NCBI RefSeq assembly: GCF_000422245.1
Contig: NZ_ATHI01000026.1
Span: 62,001 to 126,000, forward strand
Direction of reading: 5' to 3'
Source of the DNA: Alkalidesulfovibrio alkalitolerans DSM 16529
Lineage (GTDB): Bacteria > Desulfobacterota > Desulfovibrionia > Desulfovibrionales > Desulfovibrionaceae
Length of the DNA: 64,000 bases
The translations under genes and the position numbers were made by a program. Below the pieces are notes generated by a model. It made no database searches, was not told the DNA's origin, and was given only the letters and a program-made list of their open reading frames with translations. This document shows positions 17,140-25,834 of the stretch, piece after piece (position 1 is the first letter of the stretch; every line of letters starts with the position of its first letter).

Positions 17140-18753
17140 TCACGCCTTGCGCATCATCAACCACTGCTGGAAGATGGAAAGGACGTTGTTCACCAGCCAG
17201 TAGATGACCAGTCCCGAGGGGAACGAAAGGAAGAGCGCGGTGAAGATGATGGGCATGAAGAGCATGATCTTCGCCTGGACGGGATCGCCCGGCGCGGGGG
17301 CCATCTTTTGCTGCAGGAACATGCTCGCGCCCATGATCAGCGGCGTGATGTAGAAGGGGTCCTTGGCCGAAAGGTCGGCCAGCCAGATGATGTCGGTGAA
17401 GGGGATGTGCGAGATGAACGCCGCGTGACGCAGTTCAGTGGACAACAACAACGCCTGATACAATCCGAAGAAGACGGGGATCTGCAGCAGCATGGGCAGA
17501 CAGCCGCCCAGGGGGTTGACCTTGTAGGTCTTGTAGAGCTGCATGATTTCCTGGTTCATCTTCTGGCGGTCGTCCGCGTGCTTCTCGCGGATCTTCATCA
17601 TCATGGGCTGCAGTTTTTTCATCTGCAGCATGGACTTGTAGCTCTTGTGCGAAAGCGGCCAGAAGACGATCTTGATGACCACGGTCAGCAGAATGATGGC
17701 CACGCCCCAGTTGCCGACCATGCCGTGGAAGAAGTCGAGCAGCCACAGCAGCGGCTCGGCGATGAAGCTGAACATGCCATAGTTCACGGACTTGTCCAGT
17801 TCGAAGCCCGCCGGGGCGAGCAGCTTCGGAGACTTGGGGCCGAAGTAATAGGCCACCTCCGCCACGCCGTCCACGCCGGGAGCGGCCACAATGCCGTCCT
17901 TCTCGACGGCCATGCGGTAGATGTCCTCCTCGTACTTGCCCTTGAAGACCGCGCCCTCGAAGGTCGGGGCCAGGGCCACCAAGAAGTAGTTGCTGGACAG
18001 GCCGCCCCAGGAAAGCGCCTCGGAGGCGACTATGCCCTGGGCCAGGTCGGAGATGTCGCCTTCCTCGTGGAGCTTGCCCAGGGAGAACCACTCCATGCGC
18101 GTGGGGTTGTAGGAGTCTCCCTTGCTGGAAAGTCCGGTGGAGGCCATGGTGAAGGCCAGGCGGCCCACGGCGGCCTGGTCACCCAGGCTTTGCACGCGCA
18201 CGGTCTCGCGCACCAGATAGCTGTCGCCCGAGAAGGTTAACTCACGCAGGAGCCTGAGCCCGGCGAACTCGAGGGCGAAGCGCAGCATACCTTCCTCGCC
18301 GGAGGCGAGGTTCAGGTCCGAACCTTCGAAGGACCAGCCTTCGGCCATCCAGGTGGGCTGGCCGGACCAGATCAGGCCCATGGGGGCCTTTTGCATGGCG
18401 GCGGAGGAGACAAGGTTGATGTTCGCGGAGCCGGGTTGAATGGTCTCGCGGAATTCGGACAGCGTGAAGTTTTCGAGCAGGCCGCCTTGCGCGTTCAGGC
18501 GGGCCGTGAACAGCGGCGTGGTCACGGTTATGCGCTCGCCCGTGGCGATGGTGCCCGTGAACTCGGGCGCGCCGGGCACTGGAACGCCGGGAATCAGGGG
18601 TTGGGCCGCGCCCTCGATGGGCTGGACGGTCTGCGTCGTGGCGGGTGCTGTTGCAGGGGCCTGCTGGGGGGGCGGCGGCGGAAAGAGATAGGTCCATCCA
18701 ATGATGACGATGAACGAAAGGACCGTGGCCAGGATGACTCTGTTCTTTTCCAC
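17140..18753 (-). CDS. yidC: Membrane protein insertase YidC
   Basis: Inserts and folds inner-membrane proteins, alone or with Sec. The 537-residue length is that of the Gram-negative type: TM1 at 5-24 (VILATVLSFIVIIGWTYLF), a large periplasmic beta domain at about 60-330, then the conserved five-helix core (NWGVAIILLTVVIKIVFWPL, LGGCLPMLLQIPVFFGLYQA, and SGLVIYWLVNNVLSIFQQW). A proline-rich segment follows TM1. It starts 7 bp after yidD in the rpmH operon. Confidence 0.97.
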   Translation of the reverse strand: MEKNRVILATVLSFIVIIGWTYLFPPPPPQQAPATAPATTQTVQPIEGAAQPLIPGVPVPGAPEFTGTIATGERITVTTPLFTARLNAQGGLLENFTLSEFRETIQPGSANINLVSSAAMQKAPMGLIWSGQPTWMAEGWSFEGSDLNLASGEEGMLRFALEFAGLRLLRELTFSGDSYLVRETVRVQSLGDQAAVGRLAFTMASTGLSSKGDSYNPTRMEWFSLGKLHEEGDISDLAQGIVASEALSWGGLSSNYFLVALAPTFEGAVFKGKYEEDIYRMAVEKDGIVAAPGVDGVAEVAYYFGPKSPKLLAPAGFELDKSVNYGMFSFIAEPLLWLLDFFHGMVGNWGVAIILLTVVIKIVFWPLSHKSYKSMLQMKKLQPMMMKIREKHADDRQKMNQEIMQLYKTYKVNPLGGCLPMLLQIPVFFGLYQALLLSTELRHAAFISHIPFTDIIWLADLSAKDPFYITPLIMGASMFLQQKMAPAPGDPVQAKIMLFMPIIFTALFLSFPSGLVIYWLVNNVLSIFQQWLMMRKA

Positions 18754-18760
18754 GTGCGGC

Positions 18761-19024
18761 TCACTTTGCTTCGGGGCGCGTATGCACCCGGTCGTTCTCG
18801 GGCGCGGGTCCGGTCCCGGGCACGGGGTCGAAGCCGCCTTCGCACAACGGGTGGCACCTAGCGATCCGCTTGGCCGTCAACCAACAACCCTTGAGTGCTC
18901 CGTGCGTCCGGATGGCCTCCAGCGCATATTCGGAGCAGGTTGGCAGGAAACGGCAACGAGGCGGGAAAAGGGGAGAAATTCCAAGCTGGTAGCAGCGAAT
19001 GAGGAAGGTGAGGAGCCGCTTCAT
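18761..19024 (-). CDS. yidD: Membrane protein insertion efficiency factor YidD
   Basis: A small (87-residue) membrane-associated factor that assists YidC-dependent insertion. It carries the family signature [17 protein letters not shown] at 22-38 and [12 protein letters not shown] near 58-69, with the three conserved cysteines. The start overlaps the rnpA stop as ATGA. It lies in the standard position between rnpA and yidC. Confidence 0.93.
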   Translation of the reverse strand: MKRLLTFLIRCYQLGISPLFPPRCRFLPTCSEYALEAIRTHGALKGCWLTAKRIARCHPLCEGGFDPVPGTGPAPENDRVHTRPEAK

Positions 19025-19590
19025 GACCCATGGTCCGAAGCGGGCGTGCAGTGCCGGCTTCGGGCATTCTCGGCCGAAACGGCTCGTTTCGCCCTTTCGG
19101 CCAGGGTCTCGCGCCGAATGCGGGTGAGCACCGGCAGGAGTTGTTCCGTCACCATGTCCAGTCCGACCTGCCGCGGGTCCAGAATCTTTTTGGGGACCAG
19201 CACGTAATCGTGCGGCGGGTCACATTCGTTCTGATGCAGCCTGAAAAATTCCCGCAAAACCCGCTTCACCCGGTTTCGCAGCGGGGCCGACCCGGTCTTG
19301 CGGGTCACCGTGAGCCCCAGGCGCCACGGCTCGCGCGGATCGCGCGGCAGGGCGAAGACGACAAAATGTTTCGTAAAATACCGGCGGCCAGTCTCGAAGC
19401 AGGACTGGAATTCAGACCGCCGGAGCAACCTGTTGCGTCGTGAAAACCCTAGGCCGAAAGCCTTTTGCGGCCCTTGGCGCGGCGACGGGCGATCACCTGG
19501 CGTCCGGCCTTGGTGCTCATGCGGGCACGGAATCCGAGGGTCCTTTTGCGCCTGATCTTGCTCGGCTGATATGTGCGTTTCATTGTTCAA
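19021..19590 (-). CDS. rnpA: Ribonuclease P protein component, probable N-terminally extended form
   Basis: The protein subunit of RNase P, which matures tRNA 5' ends. The core is clear: [40 protein letters not shown] and the RNR box [13 protein letters not shown]. The start is unusual. No ATG or GTG exists in this frame upstream of the core. The first downstream TTG (19428) would delete the conserved GFSRRN segment and has no ribosome-binding site. TTG 19590, 4 nt after AGGAG and 7 nt before the rpmH ATG, gives 189 residues and would nest rpmH inside rnpA in another frame. TTG 19602 is a further option. yidD overlaps the stop. Confidence 0.85.
   Translation of the reverse strand: MNNETHISAEQDQAQKDPRIPCPHEHQGRTPGDRPSPRQGPQKAFGLGFSRRNRLLRRSEFQSCFETGRRYFTKHFVVFALPRDPREPWRLGLTVTRKTGSAPLRNRVKRVLREFFRLHQNECDPPHDYVLVPKKILDPRQVGLDMVTEQLLPVLTRIRRETLAERAKRAVSAENARSRHCTPASDHGS
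19449..19583 (-). CDS. rpmH: 50S ribosomal protein L34
   Basis: The 44-residue protein is [18 protein letters not shown]... followed by [20 protein letters not shown] and RLSA, a near-perfect L34. AGGAG lies 12 nt before the ATG. The gene is wholly contained within the open rnpA frame. It is first in the operon with rnpA, yidD, yidC, jag and mnmE. Confidence 0.97.
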   Translation of the reverse strand: MKRTYQPSKIRRKRTLGFRARMSTKAGRQVIARRRAKGRKRLSA

Positions 19591-19622
19591 ATCGCTCCTC
19601 AATGAAAAGTGGAACGCAACTC

Positions 19623-19649
19623 ATTATCCACCTTCCCCGGAACCGTCAA
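19623..19649 (-). promoter_or_regulatory. Probable sigma-70-type promoter of rpmH
   Basis: On the minus strand TTGACG (19649-19644) and GATAAT (19628-19623) are separated by 15 bp, with rpmH starting about 40 bp farther on. The boxes match 5 of 6 consensus bases each; the spacer is a little short. Confidence 0.55.
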
Positions 19650-19729
19650 GGCCATTTTCATTCGTCTTCGGCCTTGAAGCCGCCCGCCCGCCCGGATATG
19701 CTCCCACGATCCGCGAACAGGAGCGAGAC

Positions 19730-20383
19730 ATGGATAACTTCATCGAGAACTACTGGACCAAACGGCTGGACGACGTCAAGGAGGCATTGGAGGCCAACAA
19801 TTTCGATGCGCGTGTGGTGTCCGACAAGGCGGCCGCACTGGGCCTGGTGCGCGACGAGTTCCTGCCCCAGTTCCAGGGAGGGGTAATTTCCTTCGGCGGC
19901 TCCATGACCATCGGTCTTTCTGGCATCCACGGTCTTGTCAAGGCGGCCGAGGGCATCACCGTGCTCGACACCTTCGACCGTTCCATCTCCCTGGAGGATG
20001 CCTACGAGCGCCGCCGCCAGGCTTTGCTGTGTGACCTTTTCCTGACCGGGACCAACGCCGTGACCGAGGACGGCTGGCTGGTGAACCTGGACATGATCGG
20101 CAACCGCGTGGGCGGCTTGAATTTCGGGCCGCGCAAGGTGGTCGTGGTCGCGGGGCGCAATAAAATCTTCCCGGACCTCGACTCGGCCATGCTGCACATC
20201 AAGAGCTACACCGCCCCGGCCAACGCCATGCGGCTGGACAAGAAGACGCCTTGCGTGACCACCGGGCGCTGTATGGACTGCAAAAGCCCGGAGCGCATCT
20301 GCAATATCTGGACGATCACCGAGAAAAGTTTCCCCAAGGCCCGCATCAGCGTGATCCTTGTCAATCAGGATCTGGGACTCTAG
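19730..20383 (+). CDS. LUD-domain protein (LutC/DUF162-like)
   Basis: A cytoplasmic protein of 217 residues. Residues 1-180 follow the LUD fold pattern (FIENYWTKRLDDVKEALEAN, VISFGGSMTIGLSGI, ALLCDLFLTGTNAVTEDG, VVVVAGRNKI). The C-terminus has four cysteines, CVTTGRCMDCKSPERIC, typical of this subgroup and suited to metal or cluster binding. LUD proteins are often tied to lactate oxidation, but no lactate genes lie nearby, so its role is open. ACAGGAGCG precedes the ATG. The PAP2 gene starts on the base after its stop. Confidence 0.85.
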   Translation: MDNFIENYWTKRLDDVKEALEANNFDARVVSDKAAALGLVRDEFLPQFQGGVISFGGSMTIGLSGIHGLVKAAEGITVLDTFDRSISLEDAYERRRQALLCDLFLTGTNAVTEDGWLVNLDMIGNRVGGLNFGPRKVVVVAGRNKIFPDLDSAMLHIKSYTAPANAMRLDKKTPCVTTGRCMDCKSPERICNIWTITEKSFPKARISVILVNQDLGL

Positions 20384-20995
20384 ATGACGTTCCTCACACC
20401 CGCCTGGGACCACGCCCTGCTTGTGCTTCTCAACCAGCAGTGGCGCACGGGGTTTTTCGACCTCATCGCGCCCGTGCTCTCCGCCACTTGGCTCATCTGG
20501 GTGCTGGGCGGCGTCGGGCTCGTCCTGGGCGTGCGCGCCGTGGGCTTTCGGCGCATGCTGCCCGCCCTGTGCGTGATCCTGGCCGTGGGCGCGGCCGATG
20601 GCATGACCGCCGTGCTCAAGAAGGAGATCTGCCGTCAGCGCCCCCTGAACACCGTGCCCGGCACCTGGCTGCACGAGTCGGGCGGCTGGTCGCAGCGCCC
20701 GGCCGACTACGAGCCCAAGGGGGGCTGCGGCTCGTCCTTCGCCTCGGCCCACGCTTCCAACACCATGGCCGTGGCCCTTTCCATCGTCCTTTTGTGGCCG
20801 CGCAGGGCCACCTTTTGCCTCCTGCTCCTGCCGTTGCTCACGGGCTGGTCCCGGGTCTATCTGGGCAAGCATTATCCCACGGACGTGCTGGCGGGGTGGA
20901 TCATCGGCCTTGTGGCCGCGTTGGCCGTGTGGGGGCTTTGGAGACTTTTGGAAGGATACTGGCGGCGTTTCATTCCTCCAGGCGGACGAGCCTGA
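20384..20995 (+). CDS. PAP2-family membrane phosphatase
   Basis: An integral membrane phosphatase of 203 residues, likely acting on lipid or isoprenoid (di)phosphates. The three acid-phosphatase motifs are present: KKEICRQRP (about 79-87), SSFASAHASN (about 118-127, equivalent to PSGH) and SRVYLGKHYPTD (about 152-163). Five to six hydrophobic helices surround them. It begins immediately after the LUD stop, suggesting translational coupling, and its last 26 bp overlap the convergent formylglycine-type gene. Confidence 0.85.
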   Translation: MTFLTPAWDHALLVLLNQQWRTGFFDLIAPVLSATWLIWVLGGVGLVLGVRAVGFRRMLPALCVILAVGAADGMTAVLKKEICRQRPLNTVPGTWLHESGGWSQRPADYEPKGGCGSSFASAHASNTMAVALSIVLLWPRRATFCLLLLPLLTGWSRVYLGKHYPTDVLAGWIIGLVAALAVWGLWRLLEGYWRRFIPPGGRA

Positions 20996-22007
20996 AGGTC
21001 GAGGTAGCGTCGCGCATGTCCGGGGCGCGCTCGTAGCGGTTGGCGCAGCGAGAGTTGCGCAACGGGCTGCCGATGCGGCCGCCGCGCAGGACGCCCGCGA
21101 GCCCCTCCTGTCCCGGCCGGGCGTTTGCCGTGTACAGGGGGTAGGGCAGGTAGTCGTCGGCCATCCATTCCCACAGGCCTCCGGACATGTCCTCGCAGCC
21201 GAGCAGATTGGTTCCCGAGTTCTCCTGCTGCGGGGAGTTCAGATCGCCACCCATGCGGCCCGTGACCGAGCCGAAGGGGAAAAGCCGCCCGCCCGAGCGA
21301 CAGGCGTACTCCCACTGCGCCTCGTCGGGCAGGGCGAACCGCTCACCGGTCCTGCGCGAAAGCCAAGCGGCGAACGCCTCGGCGTCTTCGCGACTGACCG
21401 CGCTGACGGGTTCTTCCTCCAGACCCGGACTGGCCGTATGACGGCCGTTTGCGAAGACGACGCCTGGCGGCGCGGCCGTATGGCCCGTGTCGTTCATGAA
21501 CGCGGCGAAGGCGGAGTTGTGAACTGGGCTCACGCTCAGGGCGAAGGGACCGGGGCAGGCCACGAATACGGGCAGTTCGTCCGGTTCGCAGTATTCGTTC
21601 CACTCGCCGCAGCCCATCTCGAAGCACTCGCCCGCAAGGCTCGCGAACAAAAGGCCGCTTACTGGTTCGCGTGAGACGTCCACAGCCGTGATCTCGAAAT
21701 CCACGGGGCCTGCAAGTCCCGCTGGGTAGTCCGCCCCGGCGTCCCAGACGATGCGCTTGCCCGGCCCGGGCTCGACGAGGCCGACGTCGCCGGAAAGAGA
21801 AAGGCGGTTCGGGGCGAGAGCGCGTTCGCCAAAACGCGGCAGCAGGCTGACGAAGCTTTTCTCCGTGGCTCCCGCGAGGTCGAATTCTACGATTACCCTC
21901 GCGTCGTCCTGCTGCGCGACCACGTTGTCGATCCGTGCGGCCCAAAGGGCGGCAGGCGCCAGCAGCCAAGCCAGGAGGAATATGGAGCGGGTGAGACGCA
22001 GGCTCAT
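20970..22007 (-). CDS. Exported SUMF1/formylglycine-generating-type domain protein
   Basis: The 345-residue protein starts with a signal peptide (about 1-23, ALWAAR). Residues 24-115 form a beta-rich domain. Residues 118-345 are an FGE-sulfatase-type domain: ECFEMGCGEWNEYCEPDE, FAAFMNDTG, VSREDAEAFAAWLSRRTG, LPDEAQWEYACRSGG, MSGGLWEWMADDY and LRGGRIGSPLRNSRCANR. Such domains are often adaptor or enzyme modules. The upstream zinc-ribbon gene overlaps it by ATGA, so they are probably made together. The converted target is unknown and no sulfatase is nearby. Confidence 0.85.
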   Translation of the reverse strand: MSLRLTRSIFLLAWLLAPAALWAARIDNVVAQQDDARVIVEFDLAGATEKSFVSLLPRFGERALAPNRLSLSGDVGLVEPGPGKRIVWDAGADYPAGLAGPVDFEITAVDVSREPVSGLLFASLAGECFEMGCGEWNEYCEPDELPVFVACPGPFALSVSPVHNSAFAAFMNDTGHTAAPPGVVFANGRHTASPGLEEEPVSAVSREDAEAFAAWLSRRTGERFALPDEAQWEYACRSGGRLFPFGSVTGRMGGDLNSPQQENSGTNLLGCEDMSGGLWEWMADDYLPYPLYTANARPGQEGLAGVLRGGRIGSPLRNSRCANRYERAPDMRDATSTFRLVRLEE

Positions 22008-22480
22008 GGGCGTTCTCCGGCCGAGGGGGGGATGTTCAGATGCAGGCGCGTGAACGCCGTGGCCGGGCGCTGCGAAACGGGCGCCTCTCGCATCTCGGCG
22101 GGAGGAGCAGGCGGTGCCGGTTCCTGAACCGCCTCGGACGGCGTGGCCTCGGCCTCGGGCACGGGGGTCTCGGCTGCGGGAGGCGGAATTACGGATTCTG
22201 TCTTTGTTTCGGGGCGAAAGTCCGTGAAAAACCGATCACCAAGCGCGAGGGGATCGAAATACAGGAGCGCCGCGCCGCCGATGGCGATCAGGATGACCAC
22301 TGCGAGGGCAGGAGCGAGCCAAGCCTTGAAACGGACGTATCGCTTGAGGCAGGTGCGGCAACGGAACGGGCGATAGGGAAGAAGAGGGCCCATAAGCGAC
22401 TCGGGCAGGCGCTTTCGTGACGGCCAGAACTCGCGGCTGCCGCAGTACGGACATGTGGCGACGGGGCTTTTTCCCTGCAT
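22004..22480 (-). CDS. Zinc-ribbon single-pass membrane protein
   Basis: About 158 residues. The N-terminal zinc ribbon has CPYCGSREF and FRCRTCLKRY, two CxxC pairs. One membrane helix follows (WLAPALAVVILIAIGGAALL), then an acidic, proline/alanine-rich tail of about 90 residues that should lie in the periplasm. I do not recognise a named family. The start is uncertain: ATG 22480 is used; ATG 22519 would add 13 residues. It overlaps the SUMF1-type gene and probably works with it at the envelope. Confidence 0.65.
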   Translation of the reverse strand: MQGKSPVATCPYCGSREFWPSRKRLPESLMGPLLPYRPFRCRTCLKRYVRFKAWLAPALAVVILIAIGGAALLYFDPLALGDRFFTDFRPETKTESVIPPPAAETPVPEAEATPSEAVQEPAPPAPPAEMREAPVSQRPATAFTRLHLNIPPSAGERP

Positions 22481-22574
22481 GGTTCCCGTTCCCTGGCCTG
22501 ACGGCAGGGCTATTTGCATTCACATCTACAGGATTCTCGTGACGATATCCAGATGTCCAGGAACGGAAGTCGCA

Positions 22575-23429
22575 TCATTTCGTGACGTCTGCAACGATTT
22601 TGCCACCCTGCCCGGCCATGAGCCGCAGGTAGCCGATGAAGTCCTTTTCTCCCAGGAGTTTGCAACGTACATAGTGGGTCGCGTATTCGGCGAATGTCAT
22701 ATCCTGACCGTAGACGCGGTAGCGGGTGTCTGTGCCGGCGAACGCCAGCCCTCGGCGTGCGGCGATGGCCGGATGGATGGGCAGGCTGATCTCGTCCAGT
22801 TCCTCCGGGACATTCGCGATCTGCTCGGGAGTGAGCGGGGTCAGGCCGAGCAGGGAAAGAACGCCGTTGGCCGCGTGGGCCAGCAACTCCTTGCGCGGGT
22901 GGTTGACGGTGAAGAAGAGCTGCGACTCCTTTTGGCGTGCCAGGAGGTAATCCAAGTACGGCACGTCCGATTGCATCTCCTTGGACCGTTCGTGGTCAAG
23001 CGAGGCGGTCGCGAGCGAGTCGAGGTCGAAGTATCTGGCCGGATCGGTGCGCAGGAAGAGGTGCAGTGTCTCGGCCGCGCTCAGGCCGCGCGCGAGCAGC
23101 GCGTCGAGCAGCATGTCGGAGTAGTCGAAATCCGGGGCCGAGGTCCAAAGCGGCCAGTATCCCTTGAAGAACATGTTGGGGATGGCCACGGCCCTGGCCG
23201 AGGGATTCAGGCGGGCGCGAAGCGCGTGCGAGGACAACTCGCCCCACTGCGGCCCCAGATGCTGGTGCAGAAAAAGCGTACAGGCTGCCAGCGCGCCCTC
23301 GGGCACCGCCTCGCGGGTGTAGTTGGTCACCAGCAGGCAGCGCCAGCGGGCGTGAAAGTCGGGATGGGCCATGAGCAGGCCGATCAGGGGCTCGCCTTGG
23401 CAGTTGGCGTGGACGAGGCAAAGCTCCAT
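22575..23429 (-). CDS. WcbI-like polysaccharide biosynthesis domain protein
   Basis: A 284-residue protein opening with CLVHANCQGEPLIGLL, which matches the start of WcbI-type domains (acetyl-CoA-binding proteins of capsule modification). Other recognisable parts are VAIPNMFFKGYWPLW and DARYRVYGQDMTFAEY-like sequence near the end. It has no signal peptide. It starts 19 bp after the transporter lipoprotein gene and may be read with the MCE operon, although no polysaccharide genes are present. Family assignment is moderate; the acceptor is unknown. Confidence 0.65.
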   Translation of the reverse strand: MELCLVHANCQGEPLIGLLMAHPDFHARWRCLLVTNYTREAVPEGALAACTLFLHQHLGPQWGELSSHALRARLNPSARAVAIPNMFFKGYWPLWTSAPDFDYSDMLLDALLARGLSAAETLHLFLRTDPARYFDLDSLATASLDHERSKEMQSDVPYLDYLLARQKESQLFFTVNHPRKELLAHAANGVLSLLGLTPLTPEQIANVPEELDEISLPIHPAIAARRGLAFAGTDTRYRVYGQDMTFAEYATHYVRCKLLGEKDFIGYLRLMAGQGGKIVADVTK

Positions 23430-23448
23430 GCGGTCCCGCGCGAAACCG

Positions 23449-24072
23449 CTAGTTCGCGTCGTCCGCGGCCATGCGCTCGATGGCCCAAGTCACGCCGCGT
23501 TTGAGCACCTTGCCCAAGGCCGTATCGAAGGCCTCGACCAGATCGAGCAGGGAGCCGCGCCGTGTGGCCGCGACCTCGGCCCCGAAGCCCTCGGATGCCA
23601 CGATGCGGGCCTCGGGGAGGCGTACGAGCTTGAGTGTCAGGCGCACGTTGGCCCGTGGCGCGTTCTCCCCGAAGTCGTCGGCCTGGAATTCGCGCAGGTC
23701 CACGAGCAGCAGATAGTCCGAGCGGGGGATGTTGGTCTCCCGATCCACGGCCCGAAGCGCCCTGGAGTTCTCGAAGGACTCCATGAGCAGGGTCTGGATC
23801 ATGTCCGGGGCCGTGCCCGCCCAGCGTGCGTCCTTGACGTAGCGGAACTCCAGAGGAGCGGGCCGAAGCGCGATGCGGTCGGTCTGCAACGCCCGCCCGG
23901 CGTGGGGTTCGGCAATGGCGAGTTGCAGGTCGAGTTTCTCTGTGGGGTGATTGAAGTTCGTTTTGGGAGTGAGTGAGAACAGGCGCGGGGGATCGCCGGG
24001 CTTGGGCAGGGCGCAGGCGGAGAGGACGAAACCGAGCGCGAGAACGAGAACGAGCTTGAGCAGGCGCGTCAT
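23449..24072 (-). CDS. PqiC-like ABC transport auxiliary lipoprotein
   Basis: A lipoprotein of 207 residues with the lipobox LSAC at about 17-20. The mature region matches the ABC_trans_aux/PqiC pattern: RLFSLTPKTN, IALRPAPLEFRYVKDARWAG, PDMIQTLLMESFENS and YLLLVDLREFQADD. Proteins of this kind work with MCE lipid transporters at the outer membrane. The start overlaps the mlaD-like stop by ATGA, which fixes it as part of the transporter operon. Confidence 0.82.
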   Translation of the reverse strand: MTRLLKLVLVLALGFVLSACALPKPGDPPRLFSLTPKTNFNHPTEKLDLQLAIAEPHAGRALQTDRIALRPAPLEFRYVKDARWAGTAPDMIQTLLMESFENSRALRAVDRETNIPRSDYLLLVDLREFQADDFGENAPRANVRLTLKLVRLPEARIVASEGFGAEVAATRRGSLLDLVEAFDTALGKVLKRGVTWAIERMAADDAN

Positions 24073-25055
24073 CTGAGTTCCTCCTCGGGCACGCGAACGC
24101 CGAAGAACAGCGACTGGGGATCTGATTCGATGCGCCAGGCCAGACGTTCCAGAGATGCGGCCAGCTGCGAGGCATCGCGCAGCAGGCGATTCAGGTTGGC
24201 CAAGCCCTCGTTGGAGAAGGCGGCCAGACCGGGGCTCGCCTCGTCCACGGCGTTGTTGATGTTCTCGGCCAACTCGCGGAATGATTGGGCGGCCTGGGCC
24301 AAGTCATGGTCGATGAAGACGCCCGCGCGATCGAAGGTTTCCCGGGCCGAGGCCATGGCGCTGTCGGCCTTCTCGAAGGTCGATTCGGCGCGGGTGAAGA
24401 TTTCGTCCAGCCGTCCGGACGCGGCGGCGAAATTTCTGGCCGCGACCGAGGCATCGTCGATCGTGTCGGCGATGGCCCCGCGTTGCGCGGCCAGGCTGGC
24501 GCTCAGGTCGCGCACGTTGGCCAGGGTTTCGCTCAAGGCTTGCCGATTGTCCGGGCCGAGCACCTCGTTCAGGTTCTCCATGACCTCAATGGCCCGCTCA
24601 AAAAGGCGCGGGGCGGACGAGAAGAGTTCGGCCAACTCCGAGCGCATGGAGGGAATGACGGGCACGGGGCGCTCGTTCGTGGCCGCGAGGGACGGACTGT
24701 CCACGCTGCCGCCGAGAATCTGCACGAAGGTCACACCAGTGATGCCCTTGGGTTCGAGCTTGGCCACCGAGTCCTGGCGCACCGGGGTGTTCTCGTCGAT
24801 CTCCACGCGGACCCGGACCTTGTCCGGGCGGTCCGAGACGACGGCGATCTCCTTGATCTGGCCGACCTTGATGCCGTTGAACTGCACCTCGCCCGCCATG
24901 GTCAGCCCGGAGACGGGCGCGTCGAAGTAGATGTCGTACAGCGCCGTGGAGCGGTCGAACCCGGCCTTGGTCTTCCAGAAAACGTATCCGAAGCCCGCCA
25001 TGACCACGAGCACGGTGAAGAGGCCCACGGCCACGTAGCGCGCGCTGATCTCCAT
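24069..25055 (-). CDS. mlaD: MCE-family (MlaD-like) lipid transport protein
   Basis: The 328-residue protein has an N-terminal membrane anchor (about 8-27, YVAVGLFTVLVVMAGFGYVF) and one MCE domain at about 40-118 (GLTMAGEVQFNGIKVGQIKE, VRVRVEIDENTPVRQDS, GITGVTFVQILGG). About 130-310 are helical, suitable for a periplasm-spanning tunnel. It moves lipids between membranes with the MlaE/MlaF-like partners encoded just upstream. TGATG overlaps the ATPase stop. Confidence 0.88.
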   Translation of the reverse strand: MEISARYVAVGLFTVLVVMAGFGYVFWKTKAGFDRSTALYDIYFDAPVSGLTMAGEVQFNGIKVGQIKEIAVVSDRPDKVRVRVEIDENTPVRQDSVAKLEPKGITGVTFVQILGGSVDSPSLAATNERPVPVIPSMRSELAELFSSAPRLFERAIEVMENLNEVLGPDNRQALSETLANVRDLSASLAAQRGAIADTIDDASVAARNFAAASGRLDEIFTRAESTFEKADSAMASARETFDRAGVFIDHDLAQAAQSFRELAENINNAVDEASPGLAAFSNEGLANLNRLLRDASQLAASLERLAWRIESDPQSLFFGVRVPEEELR

Positions 25056-25834
25056 CAGCGTGCCTCCTTTGTCCGCGAGGCCGCGCGGCCGCGCGGCCCA
25101 TGGAAGTATTCCTTGATCCAGGGCTCGTCCACGTCAAGTATCTCCTGAAGGGTTCCAATAGCATAGATGCGGCGTTCGGCAAGCACCGCGACCCTGTCGC
25201 AGACCGCGTGCAGCGAGTCGAGGTCGTGGGTGACCATGAACACCGTGGGATTGAGCGATCCGTGAAGATCGCGGACCAGGTCGTCGAAAGCCGCCGCGCC
25301 GATGGGGTCCAGGCCCGAGGTGGGCTCGTCCAGGAACAGGATTTCCGGGTCCAGGGCCAGGGCGCGGGCTAGTCCGGCGCGCTTGCGCATGCCGCCCGAA
25401 AGCTCGGAGGGGTACTTGGCCCCGGCCTCGGGCGGCAGGCCGACCATGGCCAGTTTTATGGCCGCGAGTTCGTCCATCAGATTTTTGGAGAGGCGCAGAT
25501 GCTCGCGCATGGGAGCCTGGATGTTCTGGGTCACGGTCAGCGAGGAGAAGAGCGCGCCGTCCTGAAAAAGCACCCCGAAGCGCCGCGTCAGGGCCATGCG
25601 TTCCTCCGCGTCCGCGGCCAGCACGTCCGTGCCGAGCACCCGCACCGTGCCGCGATGCGGGCGGCGAAGCCCGATGATGGTCTGCAGGAGCACGGACTTG
25701 CCCGAGCCCGAACCGCCGATGACCCCGAGAATCTCGCCTGGCCGCACGGCGAGATCCAGGTTCTCGTGCACGATTTGGCGACCGAAGCGGTTCGTGACCC
25801 CGCGCACCTCGATGACCGGCCGCACGGCGTCCAT
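25055..25834 (-). CDS. mlaF: MCE transporter ATPase, MlaF-like
   Basis: The ABC ATPase that energises the MCE lipid transporter. The 259 residues contain Walker A GGSGSGKS (40-47), the Q-loop FQDGALF, signature LSGGM, Walker B EILFLDEPTSGLDP and the switch MVTHDLDS. The family usually has FQxGALF here, as seen. It starts on the base after the permease stop and overlaps the mlaD-like start. Confidence 0.92.
   Translation of the reverse strand: MDAVRPVIEVRGVTNRFGRQIVHENLDLAVRPGEILGVIGGSGSGKSVLLQTIIGLRRPHRGTVRVLGTDVLAADAEERMALTRRFGVLFQDGALFSSLTVTQNIQAPMREHLRLSKNLMDELAAIKLAMVGLPPEAGAKYPSELSGGMRKRAGLARALALDPEILFLDEPTSGLDPIGAAAFDDLVRDLHGSLNPTVFMVTHDLDSLHAVCDRVAVLAERRIYAIGTLQEILDVDEPWIKEYFHGPRGRAASRTKEAR

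Noticed and set aside
16108-18240. 710-codon plus-strand frame opposite jag and yidC
   Set aside because: Both minus-strand genes are unambiguous; this frame is a GC-bias artefact.
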